Below are positions 6,480-8,195 of a stretch of 8,195 bases of DNA, one piece after another; position 1 is the stretch's first letter; each line of letters begins with the position of its first letter. Both the position numbers and the translations under genes were made by a program. The notes beneath the pieces are model-generated. The model saw only the letters and a list, made by a program, of their open reading frames with translations, had not been told where the DNA came from and made no database searches. Source of the stretch: JAGOBX01 sp017999075 [NCBI: Candidatus Babelota bacterium] (GTDB taxonomy: Bacteria > JAGOBX01); contig JAGOBX010000142.1 in assembly GCA_017999075.1 (NCBI GenBank), positions 1 to 8,195 of the forward strand, given 5' to 3'.

Positions 6480-7031
6480 TTATTTAACATTTCCCTGAGA
6501 AGCCTGACCTGACTGAACATTTTGAGGCGCCTGAGTTTGAACCTGCTGTTTGTTTATAACTGCGGATGGAACAGCCTGTTTTTCCTGTGAAGCAGACTGA
6601 TTAACAGTGGTCTGCTGTGTTACAGTTTGGTTCTGGGAAGCAGCAGGCTGAGCTGGTGATTGAGGTTTCTGACCTTCTTCCACCTGCTGAGACATAGGCT
6701 GCTGCTGAACCTGAGCAGGAGCTTGAGTTTGCTGCGGCTGAGCCTGATTTTGTGTTTGAAAATTCATAGCAGGAGATTTTTTTATTACAGAATTTCCTGT
6801 AGGAGTCAAACTTAAAACTATAGATGTTACCATAAAAGCAATAGCTGAAAAAGTCGTTATTTTAGATAAAACCGTTTCTCCCTGAGTTCCAAAAACTGTT
6901 TGTGAAGAACCTCCAAAAATCCCGCCAAGAGAATTCCCTTTCCCTACCTGAAGCAAAACAACTATAATAAGTTCTATGCATACAACAATATGAATAATCA
7001 AAACAAAAGTGTGTAAACTAAAAAAATTCAT
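6480..7031 (-). CDS. secG: Protein translocase subunit SecG with a long glutamine-rich tail
   Basis: SecG is the small auxiliary subunit of the SecYEG channel. Residues 1-80 are typical: membrane helix at about 6-28, then the conserved VLLQVGKGNSLGGIFGGSSQ and TVFGT (25-49), then a second helix at about 57-76. The rest, roughly residues 85-183, is a low-complexity tail rich in Gln, Ala, Pro, Val and Thr, with 31 Gln among residues 91-183 and no hydrophobic segment. B. subtilis SecG has 76 residues and E. coli SecG 110, so this protein is much longer than usual. The ATG at 7029-7031 has GAGGAG (7045-7050) upstream with a 13-nt spacer. It follows tpiA by 178 nt on the same strand, in the common pgk-tpiA-secG order, and precedes the chemoreceptor gene. 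Confidence 0.93.
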   Translation of the reverse strand: MNFFSLHTFVLIIHIVVCIELIIVVLLQVGKGNSLGGIFGGSSQTVFGTQGETVLSKITTFSAIAFMVTSIVLSLTPTGNSVIKKSPAMNFQTQNQAQPQQTQAPAQVQQQPMSQQVEEGQKPQSPAQPAASQNQTVTQQTTVNQSASQEKQAVPSAVINKQQVQTQAPQNVQSGQASQGNVK

Positions 7032-7071
7032 TTTATAAACTCATCTCCTCAACCGCGTCATACGGTAAAAT

Positions 7072-7077
7072 ATTATA
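7072..7077 (-). promoter_or_regulatory. Candidate -10 element for secG
   Basis: A perfect TATAAT on the minus strand lies 41 nt before the secG ATG, giving a predicted leader of about 35 nt that includes the GAGGAG site. No good -35 hexamer is found at 16-18 nt upstream (the position holds an A/T-rich AAATTA). It could give secG and the chemoreceptor transcription separate from tpiA. In DNA this AT-rich the match may be chance. Confidence 0.35.
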
Positions 7078-7109
7078 ATAATTTAACAAAACAATAATTT
7101 TTAAACTAA

Positions 7110-7192
7110 AAATGCAGCAGCAAATTTCAATATTTTAATTTTATTTCACAAATTAATTGCAATTTTGATCCAAAGATCAAACCTCTGCATTT
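7110..7192 (-). other. Structured tpiA-secG intergenic region
   Basis: On the minus strand an outer 8-bp pair, AAATGCAG (7185-7192) with CTGCATTT (7110-7117), encloses an inner hairpin TTTGATC-TTTG-GATCAAA (7164-7181) with 7 perfect base pairs. The outer 3' arm runs into TTTTTAG, a weak T-run. This could be a leaky terminator or processing site that lowers secG expression relative to tpiA, or a DNA-binding site. It has no reading frame of its own and matches no riboswitch I recognise. Confidence 0.4.
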
Positions 7193-7209
7193 ATTCTTTT
7201 ATTGTAATT

Positions 7210-7962
7210 TTATTTAAATTTAACTATCGAAGCAAAACTTTCACAATCCAGAGAAGCGCCGCCTACAAGAGCTCCGTCTATATCAGGCTGATTCATAAGT
7301 TCAGCTATATTATTAGGTTTTACACTGCCGCCATACTGAATCACAATTTTTTCAGAACATTCAATCCCATACTTTTTTTTAAGCCAATCGCGTATATATT
7401 TATGAACTTCCTGCGCCTGTTCTTTTGTCGCAGTTTTTCCTGTTCCTATTGCCCATACAGGTTCATAAGCAATAGTAATTTTCACCATATCTTCAGATGT
7501 AATATCTTTCAATCCTTCCTGAAGCTGAGTATCAATTACTTTAAACGTTAAATTTTTTTCACGTTCATCAAGAGTTTCACCAATGCAAAAAATAGGAAGC
7601 AATGATGAAACCAGCGACGCTTTAATTTTTTTGTTTATTGTTTGATCTGTTTCTTTAAAATATTGCCTGCGTTCCGAATGACCGAGAATAACATACTGTC
7701 CGCCAGCGCTTAAAATCATATCAGCAGATATTTCTCCAGTAAACGCTCCTTCTTTTTCAAAATACATATTCTGCGCGCCGACAAATATATTTGAATCTTT
7801 CAAAATCTGAGATACTGATTCCAGACAAACAGCATTAACGCATACAGCTATATTCACATCTTTAATTCCAATCAATTTATTTTTAAGATTTATCGCAAGC
7901 ATCTTTGCATCTTTCAGATTTTTATACATTTTCCAGTTTCCTGCTATAAACGGTTTTCTCAT
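7210..7962 (-). CDS. tpiA: Triosephosphate isomerase
   Basis: This cytoplasmic glycolytic enzyme interconverts dihydroxyacetone phosphate and glyceraldehyde 3-phosphate. The 250-residue product has the normal length and all key residues: N9 and K11 in AGNWKM, the electrophilic H95 in LGHSERR, the catalytic base E167 in AYEPVWAIGTGK, whose second half is the flexible lid (loop 6), and the phosphate-binding YGGSV (210-214) and GALVGGASL (230-238). An in-frame TTG eleven codons upstream is rejected because the GGAGG ribosome binding site (7974-7978) lies inside that extension and serves the ATG at 7960-7962 with an 11-nt spacer. It lies 99 nt downstream of pgk on the same strand, so the two are likely co-transcribed; I see no terminator between them. 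Confidence 0.98.
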   Translation of the reverse strand: MRKPFIAGNWKMYKNLKDAKMLAINLKNKLIGIKDVNIAVCVNAVCLESVSQILKDSNIFVGAQNMYFEKEGAFTGEISADMILSAGGQYVILGHSERRQYFKETDQTINKKIKASLVSSLLPIFCIGETLDEREKNLTFKVIDTQLQEGLKDITSEDMVKITIAYEPVWAIGTGKTATKEQAQEVHKYIRDWLKKKYGIECSEKIVIQYGGSVKPNNIAELMNQPDIDGALVGGASLDCESFASIVKFK

Positions 7963-8061
7963 AATTTTATTTTCCTCCAAAAAATTATAAAACAATCACT
8001 TTTATCATAAATCTATTCATTTTTAAAATCATACTAATAATTTTTTTATATATATCCGCTT

Positions 8062-8195
8062 TTATTTGTTATTTAACGCTGAAACACCGGGCAATTCTTT
8101 GCCTTCCAAAAATTCAAGAGATGCTCCGCCTCCAGTAGAAATATGGGTCATTTTATCTGATAACCCAAGTTTTTTTACAGCAGAAACAGAATCTC
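8062..8195 (-). CDS. pgk: Phosphoglycerate kinase, C-terminal end (runs off the right edge)
   Basis: Pgk makes ATP in glycolysis by transferring phosphate from 1,3-bisphosphoglycerate to ADP. Only the last 43 residues are in the window. They read [17 protein letters not shown], then [19 protein letters not shown], then VSALNNK and TAA. The GGGAS loop and the [11 protein letters not shown] ending are highly conserved Pgk C-terminal signatures. The expected GGG before DS lies past the window edge. It is followed by tpiA on the same strand after 99 nt. Confidence 0.96.
   Translation of the reverse strand, partial: DSVSAVKKLGLSDKMTHISTGGGASLEFLEGKELPGVSALNNK

Noticed and set aside
7033-7044. Three-codon minicistron (ATG AGT TTA TAA) directly before secG
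   Set aside because: Its ATG directly abuts the GAGGAG site with no spacer, so initiation there is unlikely.
7164-7181. FNR/CRP-like operator TTGAT...ATCAA upstream of secG
   Set aside because: The half-sites are separated by 6 nt, whereas the FNR consensus has 4, and no regulator is nearby; kept only as a hairpin/palindrome.
7165-7551. Plus-strand 128-codon open frame over tpiA
   Set aside because: Antisense shadow of tpiA, whose active-site motifs prove the minus-strand frame.
7984-7989. Perfect TATAAT just upstream of tpiA on the minus strand
   Set aside because: Transcription would start within or next to the GGAGG site, leaving no usable leader, and no good -35 is seen; likely chance in AT-rich DNA.
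1-8195. Mobile element, CRISPR array, tRNA or defence system
   Set aside because: No transposase, integrase, direct repeat array, cloverleaf or defence protein is visible; essentially every coding stretch is a recognisable core gene.

Overview
The window is about 8.2 kb of AT-rich bacterial chromosome (roughly one-third G+C by eye) made of housekeeping genes. It has no insertion sequence, phage gene, CRISPR array, tRNA or rRNA that I can see. Separate secD and secF genes, an L27 without the N-terminal extension usual in Firmicutes, a large periplasmic-type chemoreceptor and strong GGAGG ribosome binding sites suggest a motile or sensing, diderm-like, low-GC bacterium. A member of Elusimicrobiota/Endomicrobia would fit, but that is a weak guess from gene content and composition, not an identification.

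Layout, left to right: the 5' part of secF and complete secD on the minus strand (protein export motor); a 301-bp AT-rich intergenic region with divergent promoters and several inverted repeats; a plus-strand operon rplU-prp-rpmA (ribosomal protein bL21, a Prp-like cysteine protease, ribosomal protein bL27) ended by an intrinsic terminator; a plus-strand lipid/diacylglycerol kinase-like gene; a long bidirectional terminator hairpin; then a minus-strand series read from the right edge as pgk (3' end only), tpiA, secG and a 776-residue methyl-accepting chemotaxis protein.

The genes serve three core processes. SecD/SecF and SecG are accessory parts of the SecYEG translocon and occur here in two separate loci. 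Pgk and TpiA are consecutive glycolytic enzymes, in the common pgk-tpiA-secG order. bL21, Prp and bL27 belong to the large ribosomal subunit or its maturation. The chemoreceptor starts only 30 nt after secG and so probably shares its transcript.

No obviously new multi-gene system is visible. The points most worth a second look are: a Prp protease retained beside an L27 that has no cleavable extension, with a shortened catalytic loop; a SecG with a tail of about 95 residues that is one-third glutamine; a chemoreceptor joined to the secG operon with an unusually long signalling hairpin; and structured AT-rich intergenic regions.
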